This document shows positions 43,230-52,046 of a stretch of 64,000 bases of DNA, piece by piece; positions within the stretch are counted from its first letter, which is position 1; every line of letters starts with the position of its first letter. The notes below the pieces were generated by a model. It had not been told where the DNA came from and ran no database searches. It saw only the letters and a list, made by a program, of their open reading frames with translations. The DNA is from Microbacterium maritypicum (lineage in GTDB: Bacteria; Actinomycetota; Actinomycetes; Actinomycetales; Microbacteriaceae): positions 310,001-374,000 of the forward strand of contig NZ_CP168030.1 of NCBI RefSeq assembly GCF_041529975.1. Direction: 5' to 3'. The translations under genes were made by a program, and so were the position numbers.

Positions 43230-43556
43230 ATGGGTCAGCTCAGCTACGCCGGTGATTCGCAGATCGTGGAGGTGGACGATCGGGTGCTCGCGCACCTGAG
43301 GCTCGTCACCGTCACCAAGCTGCGCCGCGGCGAGTCGTTTCCGCTCACGCTGCGCACGGCGGGTGCGGCCACCGAGACGCTGTGGATGCACGCGTCGATC
43401 CCGGTGCGCTTCACGCTCGATGAGGACGTCGAGCTCGAGCGGCCGATGCTGGTCAAGATGATGGCCGCGGCGAGCACGGCCGGGGGGCTGGACCTCACAG
43501 ACATCGACTTCGCGCCGCTGTGGTCCGCGCTCCCGACCATGCACGCGGTCGCCTGA
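43230..43556 (+). CDS. DUF7882 family small protein
   Basis: A 108-aa protein (MGQLSYAGDSQIVEVDDRVLAHLRLVTVTKLRRGESF; ETLWMHASIPVRF; WSALPTMHAVA) of a family I know from Microbacteriaceae, sometimes mislabelled as an ATP-dependent ligase. Several copies per genome are usual. Mixed beta structure with no catalytic signature; function unknown. GAGGGGG ribosome site. A promoter-proximal palindrome lies upstream. Confidence 0.85.
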   Translation: MGQLSYAGDSQIVEVDDRVLAHLRLVTVTKLRRGESFPLTLRTAGAATETLWMHASIPVRFTLDEDVELERPMLVKMMAAASTAGGLDLTDIDFAPLWSALPTMHAVA

Positions 43557-43621
43557 CTGCAGACTCGCCTCCCTCGCCGGCGCATCCTGGGCAAAGCGGT
43601 GCGGCCCGCGGGCGGGAGGTG

Positions 43622-43699
43622 CACAGCGACGTTTCGGGGGGTACGTCGCTGTGGATGGCATCCGGTCACCGGGAATCGGGTCCCGGGACCGGATGCCAT
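43622..43699. terminator. Two tandem hairpins between convergent genes
   Basis: CACAGCGACGT (43622-43632) pairs with ACGTCGCTGTG (43643-43653). ATGGCATCCGGTC (43655-43667) pairs with GACCGGATGCCAT (43687-43699), with further pairing CCGGGA/TCCCGG in its loop. They lie between the convergent DUF7882 and SDR genes and probably end both transcripts. Confidence 0.7.
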
Positions 43700-43703
43700 T
43701 CGA

Positions 43704-44456
43704 TCAGAGGGCGGTGTATCCGCCGTCGACCAGGTGGTAGCTGCCGGTGACGAAGCTCGCGGCGTCGCTGGCGAGGAACACGATGAGGTTCGCGACCTCG
43801 TCGGCCTGGCCCAGGCGTCCGATCGGGTGCTTCGACACGAGGAAGTCCTTCGCCTCGTCACCCATGTTCGCCAGCAGCGGGGTGTCGATGAAGCCGGGGC
43901 CCACCGAGTTCACGCGCACGCCCTGCGCCGAGTACTCGAGCGCGGCCGACTTGGTCATGCCGACCACGCCGTGCTTGGCCGTGACGTAGGCGGGGGATCC
44001 GGCGAAGCCGACGCTGCCGAGGATCGAGGCGATGTTCACGACCGATCCGCCGCCGTTCGCGAGGATCGACGGGATCTGCGCCTTCATGTTGCGGAACACC
44101 GCGTTGAGGTTGATGGCGATGACCTTGTCCCAGGCCTCGTCCTCGTACTCCGCGGTGGGGGCGGATGCGCCGCCGATGCCGGCGTTGTTGACGCCGATGC
44201 GCAGCGGGGCGAGGGTGTTCGCGAGTTCGACCGAAGAGGCGATCCACGCCGCATCCGTCGCGTCACCGATCGAGGCCTCGGCGATGCCGCCGGCCGCGCG
44301 GATCTCTTCGACGACCGCGTTCGCGTGCTCGGCGTTCAGGTCGTTGACCACGACCGATGCGCCGTTCTTCGCCAGCAGGAGAGCGGTCGAGCGGCCGATT
44401 CCGCTGCCTGCTCCCGTCACGATCGCCGAGCGGTTCGAGACGTCGTACTGAGCCAC
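43704..44456 (-). CDS. Classical SDR family oxidoreductase
   Basis: A 250-aa short-chain dehydrogenase. NAD(P) loop TGAGSGIG at about 14-21, Asn in VNNAGIGG, catalytic Ser in VNIASILG, Tyr/Lys in YVTAKHG, and a GPGFIDTPL loop. Acidic Asp after the second strand (VVNDLN) favours NAD over NADP. GTG 44456 (VAQYDVSN) is preferred over GTG 44468, since GGAG precedes it by six bases. Substrate unknown; gene stands alone. Confidence 0.92.
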   Translation of the reverse strand: MAQYDVSNRSAIVTGAGSGIGRSTALLLAKNGASVVVNDLNAEHANAVVEEIRAAGGIAEASIGDATDAAWIASSVELANTLAPLRIGVNNAGIGGASAPTAEYEDEAWDKVIAINLNAVFRNMKAQIPSILANGGGSVVNIASILGSVGFAGSPAYVTAKHGVVGMTKSAALEYSAQGVRVNSVGPGFIDTPLLANMGDEAKDFLVSKHPIGRLGQADEVANLIVFLASDAASFVTGSYHLVDGGYTAL

Positions 44457-44687
44457 GAGTGACTCCACTTCCGGGCGGGCACGGGGCCGGGAGATCTTCT
44501 CGGACGGTCCGTCCTTCTCTCCAGCCTACGCCTGAATATCGGTGATGGATTCACGTGAATGAATGTGGGACGGGGCCGCGAGGGCGCGGGTCAGAGTGCG
44601 GACGAGGTCACGGCGATCCGCGAGCGGGTCTGACCTTTCCCCGGCATCCGATTCGCGCGGCTCCCGATCGCCCGGCATGCTGGGGGC

Positions 44688-45659
44688 GTGAGCGTAATCG
44701 TCGCCTGGGGGGAGCGACACCAGATCGTCCTCTATCTCGCGGCGATCGTGATCGGTGTCGTCGTGGGCCTCCGGGCGCCCGCCGTCGCGCATCCGCTGGA
44801 GCTCGCCATCACCCCCGTCCTCGGGCTGCTGCTGTACGCGACGTTCCTCGGCGTCCCGTTCTCGTCGATCGGACGCGCATTCCGCGACGTCCGATTCCTC
44901 GCCGTGCTGCTGGTCGTGAACTTCGTGATCGTGCCCGTGATCGTGTTCGGCCTGTCCCGTTTCGTCGCCCACGATCAGGCGCTGCTGATCGGCGTGCTGC
45001 TCGTCCTGCTGACGCCGTGCGTCGACTACGTCATCGTGTTCACCGGGCTCGCCGGAGGGGCGAAGGAGCGGCTGCTCGCGGCTGCGCCGATCCTGATGCT
45101 GGGTCAGATGCTGCTGTTGCCCCTGTATCTGTGGCTCTTCGTCGGCCCCGAGTTGATCGACGTCGTCGACCTCGCCCCGTTCCTCGACGCGTTCCTCCTG
45201 CTGATCGTGCTGCCCCTCGCGGCTGCAGGCCTCACCCAGTACGCGGCGTCGCGCACGCGCGCGGGGCGAGCTCTGAGCGACGCGGCCCAGAGCGCGATGG
45301 TGCCGCTGATGATGCTCACGCTCACGGTCGTCGTCGCCTCGCAGATCTCCGGCGTCGGCCGGCAGCTCCCCGCACTGCTCGCGACGATTCCGCTCTATGT
45401 CGCCTTCGCCGTGATCATGATCCCCGTCGGCGTCGTCGCCGGCAGAACAGCGCGCCTCGACGTCGCCCGCACGCGCGCTGTTGTGTTCTCGGGCGCCACC
45501 CGCAACTCGCTGGTCGTGCTTCCGCTCGCCCTCGCGCTGCCGGCGACCTTTGCGCTTGCGCCGCTCGCCGTCGTGACGCAGACGCTCGTCGAGCTGATCG
45601 CCATGGTGGTCTTCGTGCGGCTCGTCCCGCGAGTCGTGCCGGTGCGGCAACGGCCGTGA
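44688..45659 (+). CDS. BASS-type transporter, probable arsenic resistance protein
   Basis: A 323-aa membrane protein with about ten helices, of the bile acid/sodium symporter-like superfamily that includes ACR3. It has LLVLLTPCVDYVIVFTGLAGGAKERLL, whose TPC motif recalls the Cys of arsenite permeases, and VVFSGATRNSLVVLPLALALP. It is adjacent and convergent to arsC, so a role in arsenic export is likely, though it clearly differs from the ACR3 at 47104. GTG start after TGGGGG. Confidence 0.8.
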   Translation: MSVIVAWGERHQIVLYLAAIVIGVVVGLRAPAVAHPLELAITPVLGLLLYATFLGVPFSSIGRAFRDVRFLAVLLVVNFVIVPVIVFGLSRFVAHDQALLIGVLLVLLTPCVDYVIVFTGLAGGAKERLLAAAPILMLGQMLLLPLYLWLFVGPELIDVVDLAPFLDAFLLLIVLPLAAAGLTQYAASRTRAGRALSDAAQSAMVPLMMLTLTVVVASQISGVGRQLPALLATIPLYVAFAVIMIPVGVVAGRTARLDVARTRAVVFSGATRNSLVVLPLALALPATFALAPLAVVTQTLVELIAMVVFVRLVPRVVPVRQRP

Positions 45660-45683
45660 AGCAGGGGGCCCGCGGTCCGACCC

Positions 45684-46091
45684 TCAGACCAGTTCGCTCA
45701 CCAGCTGCTCGATGCGCGCGCGGATCTCGTCGCGGATCGGCCGGACCGCGTCGATGCCCTGGCCGGCCGGGTCGTCGAGCTTCCAGTCCTCGTAGCGCTT
45801 GCCGGGGAAGAACGGGCACGCGTCGCCGCAGCCCATGGTGATGACGACGTCGGAGGCCTGCACGGCCTCGGTGGTCAGCACCTTGGGCTGTTCGGCGGTG
45901 ATGTCGATGCCGAGCTCGCCCATCGCCGCGACGGCGGTCGGGTTGATCTGATCGGCGGGCATCGAGCCGGCGGAGCGGACTTCGATGCGGTCGCCGGCGA
46001 TGTCGCGGAGGAAACCTGCGGCCATCTGCGAGCGTCCGGCGTTGTGCACGCAGACGAAGAGGACGGAGGGCTTGGTGGTCGTGTCGGTCAT
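45684..46091 (-). CDS. arsC: Arsenate reductase, LMW-phosphatase type
   Basis: A 135-aa thioredoxin- or mycoredoxin-linked ArsC. The P-loop CVHNAGRSQMA (C-x5-R) lies near residues 14-24, and the resolving Cys are in MGCGDACPFFPG. It reduces arsenate to arsenite, which the ACR3 pump exports. The ATG overlaps the stop of the ArsR-ArsC fusion by four bases; third gene of the acr3 operon. Confidence 0.95.
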   Translation of the reverse strand: MTDTTTKPSVLFVCVHNAGRSQMAAGFLRDIAGDRIEVRSAGSMPADQINPTAVAAMGELGIDITAEQPKVLTTEAVQASDVVITMGCGDACPFFPGKRYEDWKLDDPAGQGIDAVRPIRDEIRARIEQLVSELV

Positions 46092-47107
46092 GACTGCTCC
46101 TTCGGAGAGGTGTGGTCGGGGAGAAGGTCGTCGACGAGCGCGCGTACGCGCCCGGCGATGTCGTCGCGGATGGCCTCGACGCCTTCGCGCGAGGCGAGGG
46201 CGGGGTCGCCGACCGCCCAGTCGTCGTAGCGGACGCCGGGGATGACGGGACAGACGTCGCCGCAGCCCATCGTGATGACGACGTCGGCGGCGCGGACGGC
46301 GTCGTCGGTGAGCGGCTTCGGGAAGCGCTCGGCGGCCGCGTCGCCCTCGATCTCGGCGAGCAGCGAGCGGACGTGCGGGTGGATGACGTCGCCGGGTGCG
46401 GACCCCGCCGAGCGTGCGACGACCCTGCCTGCGGCGAGCTTGTTGACGAGCGCGGCGGCGAGCTGCGAACGCCCGGCGTTGGCGACGCAGACGAACAGCA
46501 CCTGCGGCACGGACGCATCGCGGTCGCGGGTCAGGTCGGCGAGGCGCTGGCGGGCGAAGCGCTCGGTGAGCGGCACGAGCGACGACGTCACCCGGGCACT
46601 CCGCGCGAGTGCGGTGTACGACTCGCGGACGGTCGTGAGCACGACGTCGGGATCCAACTCGGGAACCTCTGCGGCGAGCTCCTCGGCGAGACGGGTCACC
46701 CGGGCGTCGAAGTCAGGCCGGCGCTGATCGTCTTCGGCGGAGGCGCTCCACGGTGCGACCGAGGCGGGTGCGAACGAATCGAGCAGCGCGGTGACGGCGC
46801 TGCGCCGCGTCGGGTTGATCCGATACCAGACCCAGGTTCCCCGGCGCTCCGAGGTGAGGACGTCGACGTCCTTCAGCACCTTGAGGTGGTGGGAGACCGT
46901 GGGCTGGGAGACGTCGGCGAGCTCGGCCAGGTCGCAGACGCACGACTCGCCGCGCGGGTCGGAGGCGATGGCGGACAGCATCCGCAGTCGCAGCGGATCC
47001 GACAGCGCCTTCAGCGTTGCTGCCACCGTCGAGGCTGCCTCCAACCCGATGGCGTGGGTGGCGACGGGGCTGCAGGTGTCAGCTGCGGTCGTCAGCGTGA
47101 CGTTCAT
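46088..47107 (-). CDS. ArsR-ArsC fusion: regulator with arsenate reductase domain
   Basis: A 339-aa fusion. Residues ~1-110 are an ArsR winged helix (TLKALSDPLRLRMLSAIA; metal-site type SCVCDLAELADVSQPTVSHHLKVLKD with CVC). Residues ~125-200 form a helical three-helix domain (EELAAEVPELDPDVVLTTVRESYTALA) known from mycobacterial-type ArsC. Residues ~205-339 are a complete LMW-phosphatase ArsC (CVANAGRSQLAAAL; MGCGDVCPVIPG). No stop or frameshift separates them. It overlaps acr3 upstream and arsC downstream by four bases each. It would sense arsenite and reduce arsenate in one chain. Confidence 0.92.
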   Translation of the reverse strand: MNVTLTTAADTCSPVATHAIGLEAASTVAATLKALSDPLRLRMLSAIASDPRGESCVCDLAELADVSQPTVSHHLKVLKDVDVLTSERRGTWVWYRINPTRRSAVTALLDSFAPASVAPWSASAEDDQRRPDFDARVTRLAEELAAEVPELDPDVVLTTVRESYTALARSARVTSSLVPLTERFARQRLADLTRDRDASVPQVLFVCVANAGRSQLAAALVNKLAAGRVVARSAGSAPGDVIHPHVRSLLAEIEGDAAAERFPKPLTDDAVRAADVVITMGCGDVCPVIPGVRYDDWAVGDPALASREGVEAIRDDIAGRVRALVDDLLPDHTSPKEQS

Positions 47108-48204
47108 GACGGCATCCTCTCGGCGGTGAATGGATCGGTGTGGAACCAGCGGCGGGCTGCCCAGAGCGAGACGTAGACGAGTCCGACGAGAACAGGTACT
47201 TCGATGAGAGGACCGACGACCCCCGCGAGAGCCTGGCCGGATGTCGCGCCGAACGTGCCGATGGCGACGGCGATGGCGAGTTCGAAGTTGTTGCCGGCGG
47301 CGGTGAAGGCCAGCGTCGTCGAGCGGGCGTATCCGAGCCCCAGCGCCTTGCCGGTGAAGAGTCCGATGAACCACATGATCGCGAAGTACGCCAGCAGTGG
47401 CAGTGCGATCCGCGCGACGTCCCAGGGGCGGCTCGTGACCTGTTCGCCCTGCAGCGCGAACAGCAGCACGATGGTGAAGAGGAGGCCGTAGAGCGCCCAG
47501 GGGCCGATCTCCGGGAGGAAGCGGTCTTCGTACCAGTCGCGTCCCTTCGCGCGCTCGCCGAGGAATCGGGAGGCGAATCCGGCGACGAGGGGTATGCCGA
47601 GGAAGATCAGCACGTTCAGCGCGATCTGGCCGATCGAGATGTCCAAGCCCTGCGAGTCCAGTCCGAGCCAGCCGGGGAGCACGGTCAGGTAGAACCAGCC
47701 GAGGAGTGAGAACGCGACGACCTGGAACACCGAGTTGATGGCGACGAGCACGGCCGCCGCCTCACGATCGCCGCAGGCGAGGTCGTTCCAGATGACGACC
47801 ATGGCGATGCAGCGGGCGAGTCCGACGATGATGAGACCGGTGCGGTACTCGGGCAGGTCGGGGAGGAGCGCCCAGGCGAGGACGAACATCAGCGCCGGGC
47901 CGACGAGCCAGTTGAGCATCAGAGAGGAGACGAGCAGCTTCTTGTCGCCGGTGACGGCGGCGACCCTGTCGTAGCGGACCTTCGCGAGCACCGGGTACAT
48001 CATCACCAGCAGACCGAGGGCGATGGGGATCGAGATGCCACCGACCTCGAGGCGGGCGAGCAGGTCGGAGACGCCGGGGATGAAGCGGCCGATGAGAATG
48101 CCGCCGACCATGGCGAGGCCGATCCACAGCGGTAGCCACCGGTCGAGGGTGGACAGGCGGCGCGTGGCCGGCGTGGTGGTGACGGGTGCGGTCGCGGTGC
48201 TCAC
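47104..48204 (-). CDS. arsB: ACR3 family arsenite efflux transporter
   Basis: A 366-aa, ten-helix ACR3 arsenite/H+ exporter. Signature segments: VMMYPVLAKVRYD, GLARCIAMVVIWNDLACGD (essential Cys), FAAGNNFELAIAVAIGTFG-type segment near the end (TAAGNNFELAIAVAI) and LIEVPVLVGLVYV. GTG start. First gene of the acr3/arsR-C/arsC operon, controlled by ArsR-like sites directly upstream. Confidence 0.95.
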   Translation of the reverse strand: MSTATAPVTTTPATRRLSTLDRWLPLWIGLAMVGGILIGRFIPGVSDLLARLEVGGISIPIALGLLVMMYPVLAKVRYDRVAAVTGDKKLLVSSLMLNWLVGPALMFVLAWALLPDLPEYRTGLIIVGLARCIAMVVIWNDLACGDREAAAVLVAINSVFQVVAFSLLGWFYLTVLPGWLGLDSQGLDISIGQIALNVLIFLGIPLVAGFASRFLGERAKGRDWYEDRFLPEIGPWALYGLLFTIVLLFALQGEQVTSRPWDVARIALPLLAYFAIMWFIGLFTGKALGLGYARSTTLAFTAAGNNFELAIAVAIGTFGATSGQALAGVVGPLIEVPVLVGLVYVSLWAARRWFHTDPFTAERMPS

Positions 48205-48226
48205 GAGGGGCCTTGATTCGACATGT

Positions 48227-48250
48227 GTCTATATTGACACCCGTCTATAT
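48227..48250 (-). promoter_or_regulatory. Repeated ArsR-like site upstream of acr3
   Basis: GTCTATAT occurs at 48227-48234 and 48243-48250 (period 16); on the acr3 strand this reads ATATAGAC twice, with TGTCAATATAGACA as a small dyad. A/T-rich dyads of this kind are usual ArsR targets. The gene start is 22 bases away. Confidence 0.7.
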
Positions 48251-48415
48251 CAGATTCAATTCTACGCAGCAGTATTCACCCGTTCGTCACCTTCGGAGCG
48301 AACGGTGTCGGCGACCACTCCCAGGGGAGGCGGAGAGCGGTCCGGCTAAACTGGGAAGCGGAGTGTCGGGAAGCCTGGTCGACGAATGCCCGCTCGTCGA
48401 CCCGAAAGCTCCCTC

Positions 48416-49723
48416 ATGGACAAGCCTTCCTCGCGTCTCGCCAGAGTCCGCTCCGTCTTCCCCTCCGCCTCGCGCGCTGAGTCGCGCCGCATCGGCGCGA
48501 TCCTCCGCAAGGAGGCCGTCGGGGGAATCCTCCTCGTCGCGCTCGCGGCGATCGCCCTGTTGTGGGCGAACTCGCCCTGGGCGGAGTCGTACTTCGCGCT
48601 GCGGGACTTCGAGATCGGATACGAGCCCTGGCACCTGCGGCTGAGTCTCGGCGCCTGGGCCGCAGACGGGCTGCTCGCCATCTTCTTCTTCCTCGTCGGC
48701 CTCGAACTCAAGCGGGAGTTCGTCGCCGGGGACCTGCGCAAGTTCAGCACGGCCGTCGTCCCGATCGTGGCGGCCGTGGGTGGCGTGATCGTCCCCGCCG
48801 TGATCTACCTGGCTGTGGTGGCCGGGTCCGCCGAGGAATCCCACGGGTGGGCGATCCCGACCGCGACCGACATCGCTTTCGCCGTGGCCGTGCTCGCCCT
48901 CATCGGATCGCACCTCCCGAGCGCACTGCGGATCTTCCTGCTCACCCTGGCCGTCGTCGACGACCTCATCGCCATCGGCATCATCGCGTTGTTCTACACG
49001 GAGACGATCGAGATCCTGCCGCTGGTGCTCGCGTTCATCGCGATCGCGGTGTACGGCGTGATCGCGCAGCGGTACCGCGACTTCTTCCATCTGCGCCCGA
49101 CCGCCGCGTGGCTGATCCTGCTGCCCATCGGCGTGGTCGCCTGGGCTCTCGTCCATGCCTCGGGCATCCACGCCACGATCGCCGGTGTGCTGCTCGGCTT
49201 CATGATCCCCGTGCTCCACAAGAAGGCCGACCGCGGACCGGATGCCGGTCCCGGGCTCGCCGAGGTCTTCGAGCATCGGTTCCGCCCGCTGTCGGCCGGT
49301 TTCGCGGTGCCTGTCTTCGCGTTCTTCTCGGCGGGTGTGGCGATCGGCGGCGGGGAGGGATTCGTGTCGGCTTTCGCAGACCCCGTGGTGGTCGGCATCG
49401 TCCTCGCCCTGGTGATCGGGAAGCCGCTCGGCATCACCGCGGCGACCTGGATCATCACCAGGATCCGTCGCATCAACCTCGACCCGTCCCTGAGATGGAT
49501 CGACATCATCGGCGTCGGCCTCCTCGCCGGCATCGGATTCACGGTGTCGCTTCTGGTCGCTGAGCTGAGCTTCGCCGTCACGAGCGAGCACCACGACCAT
49601 GCCAAGGTCGCCATCCTGACCGCTTCCGTCATCGCGGCCGTCGGAGCATCCGTGCTCCTCGGGGCCCGCAATCGCCGCTACCGACGGCTCGCGGGTTCTG
49701 ACGACGAGGTGAAGGGCAGCTGA
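48416..49723 (+). CDS. nhaA: Na+/H+ antiporter NhaA
   Basis: A 435-aa NhaA with 12 helices. Diagnostic segments: [49 protein letters not shown] and the ion-binding Asp pair in [14 protein letters not shown], then [15 protein letters not shown]. It exports Na+ in exchange for protons and supports pH and salt tolerance. ATG 48416 (MDKPSSR) or ATG 48386; neither has a strong ribosome site. Its place between two arsenic-gene groups is probably incidental. Confidence 0.95.
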   Translation: MDKPSSRLARVRSVFPSASRAESRRIGAILRKEAVGGILLVALAAIALLWANSPWAESYFALRDFEIGYEPWHLRLSLGAWAADGLLAIFFFLVGLELKREFVAGDLRKFSTAVVPIVAAVGGVIVPAVIYLAVVAGSAEESHGWAIPTATDIAFAVAVLALIGSHLPSALRIFLLTLAVVDDLIAIGIIALFYTETIEILPLVLAFIAIAVYGVIAQRYRDFFHLRPTAAWLILLPIGVVAWALVHASGIHATIAGVLLGFMIPVLHKKADRGPDAGPGLAEVFEHRFRPLSAGFAVPVFAFFSAGVAIGGGEGFVSAFADPVVVGIVLALVIGKPLGITAATWIITRIRRINLDPSLRWIDIIGVGLLAGIGFTVSLLVAELSFAVTSEHHDHAKVAILTASVIAAVGASVLLGARNRRYRRLAGSDDEVKGS

Positions 49724-49768
49724 GGTGTACGAGAAGGAGCGGGCGAGCGGCTCCTCAGGAAGCGCCGA

Positions 49769-51073
49769 TCAGCCCACGGCGACCGGGCGCGCGCCGATCT
49801 GCAGCGTCGCCGGAGCAGCGCAGCAGCTGCCGGCCGAGTCGTCGAATCCGCCGGCTCCGCCGCACACGCCGGTGTCGGGCAGGCTCAGCTCGTTGCGGCC
49901 CGCGGCCTCGTGATCGCCCACGAGGTGCGCGGCGACGCTGCGGACCTGCTCGTATCCGGTCAGGGCGAGGAAGGTCGGGGCGCGCCCGTACGACTTCGCG
50001 CCGACGATGAAGAAACCGAGCTCGGGCTGGGCGAGCTCCCTCGCCCCTGTCGCGCCCACGGAGCCGCAGGAGTGGATGTTCGGGTCGATCTCGGAGGCGA
50101 TGCCCGCGACCGCTTCGAGTGCGGTGTCGAGGTCGATCCGCAGCTCTCGCAGCATGCCGGTGTCCGGGCGGAAGCCGGTGAGGGCGAACACGTGTCCGAC
50201 GTCGGTGACCTCCCGGCCGTCTTCCGCGACGATCGTCAGCCCGTCGCCGCCTTGCCGGAACTCGGCGACGCGGAACCCTGTCACCAACTCCACGACCCCC
50301 TCGTCGATGACCTTCCGGGCGCGGGAGCCGAGTGCGGCGCGCTCGGGAAGCTCGTCCCCGATCCCGCCACCGAAGACGTTGGCGGCGCTTCCTCGGCGCA
50401 GCAGCCAGGTCACGCGCGTTCCCGGAGCGCGTCGTGCGAGCTCACTCAGGCGCAGCACGGCGTGCGTGGCGGAGTGCCCGGCTCCGACGACGACCACATG
50501 TCGATCCGAGAGCTCTGACACGTCGGCCGGGATGCGGTACGAGATCCGGTCCGACGCTGCGGCCTCGCCGACTGCCGGGAATCCGTCCGCCCCCGCAGGG
50601 TTCGGAAGATCCCAGGTGCCGCTCGCGTCGACGACGGCGCGGGCGAGGAGGCGGGCTTCGCGCCCCTCCCCATCGACGGTGTGCACCACGAAGGGCTGGC
50701 TCTTGCGTCCCCCGTCGACGACCTTGTCCCGCCCCTGCCGGGCGACGCCGGTCACGGTCGTCGCGTAGCGGACCCGCTCGCCCAGAGCATCCGCGAGCGG
50801 TGCCAGGTAGTCGCGAATCCACTCCGCGCCGGTCGGATAGCCCTTCGCCGGTGCCGTCCACCCCGTGGGCGCGAGCAGGCGGCGAGCAGCAGCGTCGGTG
50901 AGTTCCGGCCATGCCGAGAACAGGCGCACGTGCCCCCACTCGGAGACGGCGGACGCGGGGCCGTTCCCGCCCTCGACGACGATCACGTTCTCGTCGCGTT
51001 CGACGAGGTGCGCGGCTGCGGCGAGACCCTGCGGGCCTGCTCCGATGACGACGACGGGAAGCTCGGACATCAC
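49769..51073 (-). CDS. ArsO-like flavoprotein oxidoreductase
   Basis: A 434-aa FAD/NAD(P)-binding protein of the flavin monooxygenase/thioredoxin-reductase-like kind: first dinucleotide loop GAGPQGLAAAAH at 11-22, second VVGAGHSATHAVLRL near 201-212. The C-terminal 35 residues carry a Cys-rich tail (VCGGAGG...SCCAAP). Divergent from an ArsR gene, it matches the ArsO-type proteins of actinobacterial ars loci, for which a role in arsenic handling is proposed but not settled. The tail may bind arsenite or another thiophilic ion. Confidence 0.85.
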   Translation of the reverse strand: MMSELPVVVIGAGPQGLAAAAHLVERDENVIVVEGGNGPASAVSEWGHVRLFSAWPELTDAAARRLLAPTGWTAPAKGYPTGAEWIRDYLAPLADALGERVRYATTVTGVARQGRDKVVDGGRKSQPFVVHTVDGEGREARLLARAVVDASGTWDLPNPAGADGFPAVGEAAASDRISYRIPADVSELSDRHVVVVGAGHSATHAVLRLSELARRAPGTRVTWLLRRGSAANVFGGGIGDELPERAALGSRARKVIDEGVVELVTGFRVAEFRQGGDGLTIVAEDGREVTDVGHVFALTGFRPDTGMLRELRIDLDTALEAVAGIASEIDPNIHSCGSVGATGARELAQPELGFFIVGAKSYGRAPTFLALTGYEQVRSVAAHLVGDHEAAGRNELSLPDTGVCGGAGGFDDSAGSCCAAPATLQIGARPVAVG

Positions 51074-51101
51074 ATCTCCTCAGATCGAGAATCTTCAATA
51101 T

Positions 51102-51114
51102 GACGACTGTCGTC
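51102..51114. promoter_or_regulatory. Dyad between arsO-like and arsR genes
   Basis: GACGAC-T-GTCGTC lies in the 80-base gap between the divergent genes, 28 bases from the flavoprotein start. A further TCGAT-C-TATCGA repeat follows at 51114-51123. Probable ArsR site controlling both. Confidence 0.6.
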
Positions 51115-51153
51115 GATCTATCGAAGTTTGTCAATACGTGGGATGATGGACTC

Positions 51154-51507
51154 ATGAGCCTGCCGACGACCATCGAAGCGACCGCCTGCTGTGTGCCGCG
51201 TGTCACGGCCGCGCCGACGGTCGAGGATGCGGAGCGCGTCGCGCGGGTCTTCAAGGCGCTCGGCGATCCGACGCGCGTCCGGCTGCTGTCCCTCATCGCT
51301 GCCGGTGCCGGCGGCGAGGCCTGCATCTGCGACCTGACCGAGCCCGTCGGCCTCTCGCAGGGCACGGTCTCCCACCACATGAAGCTCCTGGCGGACGCCG
51401 GCCTCGTCACCCGCGAGCAGCGCGGCAAGTGGGCGTACTTCTCGCTCAACGCCGACACGATGGATGCCGCCGCCGACGCGCTGCGGGTGGCGGCGCCCCG
51501 GTCGTAG
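51154..51507 (+). CDS. arsR: ArsR family arsenic-type repressor
   Basis: A 117-aa ArsR with HTH VARVFKALGDPTRVRLLSLIAAGAGGEACICDLTEPVGLSQGTVSHHMKLLADAGLV (in order). Metal-type Cys: ATACCVPR near the N-terminus and EACICDL in the helix before recognition, an arrangement known from CadC- and ArsR-like sensors of actinobacteria. ATG 51154 chosen since the upstream frame crosses the operator. It should control the divergent flavoprotein and itself. Confidence 0.92.
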   Translation: MSLPTTIEATACCVPRVTAAPTVEDAERVARVFKALGDPTRVRLLSLIAAGAGGEACICDLTEPVGLSQGTVSHHMKLLADAGLVTREQRGKWAYFSLNADTMDAAADALRVAAPRS

Positions 51508-51544
51508 AACCTGAGCTCTCCGGGGTCTCCGCCTGCCGGCCGGG

Positions 51545-51988
51545 CTATCGAGCTCTCGCCGTGATCAGCGAGCTGGGGATGTGCCCGGCGGCGAGCACCG
51601 CCGCGGCAATCGCCACCCAGGGGTTCTCCAGCCACGCCGCGCCGGCGAGGAACGCGGCGACGGGGAGCAGCGCCATCGGCACCGGCACGCCCCAGGCGGG
51701 GCCGAAGAGCGCCTCAAGGCGACGCCCGGTGACGAGGAATCGCACCCACAACGCCCAGTACGCGAGCACGAGCACGGCGACGAGCGGGAACCACCACCAC
51801 CCCACGGAGGCGCCCACCGTGATGGCGGGAACCGTCACGCAGAGCGCCTGCCCCGCACGTTCCAGCACCGTCAGCGGACGAGGCACCGCGCCGGTCGGCA
51901 ACGCAGGACGGGGCGGAAACCAGATGAGTGACAGGCTCGGAGCGAAGATGGCGAGGCTGAGCGCGAGACCCAGCACCGAGAAGCCCAT
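51545..51988 (-). CDS. Hypothetical four-helix membrane protein
   Basis: A 147-aa protein with hydrophobic segments at about 3-24, 46-61, 64-81 and 106-142, the loop WFPPRPALPTGAVPRPLTVLERAGQ and RFLVTGRRLEALFGP. No family recognised with certainty. ATG 51988 is chosen, since codons upstream give an Arg/Ser-rich non-protein-like stretch. It is convergent with arsR. Confidence 0.75.
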   Translation of the reverse strand: MGFSVLGLALSLAIFAPSLSLIWFPPRPALPTGAVPRPLTVLERAGQALCVTVPAITVGASVGWWWFPLVAVLVLAYWALWVRFLVTGRRLEALFGPAWGVPVPMALLPVAAFLAGAAWLENPWVAIAAAVLAAGHIPSSLITARAR

Positions 51989-52046
51989 ACCCGCGAGCGT
52001 ATCGCTCGAGGAATCCGACCCCGCCCGCGCCGAACGGCGTACTCTC

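Noticed and set aside
44555..45841. Plus-strand frame of 428 codons overlapping the BASS-type transporter
   Set aside because: Arg/Pro/Ala-rich frame-shifted shadow; the hydrophobic frame from 44688 is the real gene.
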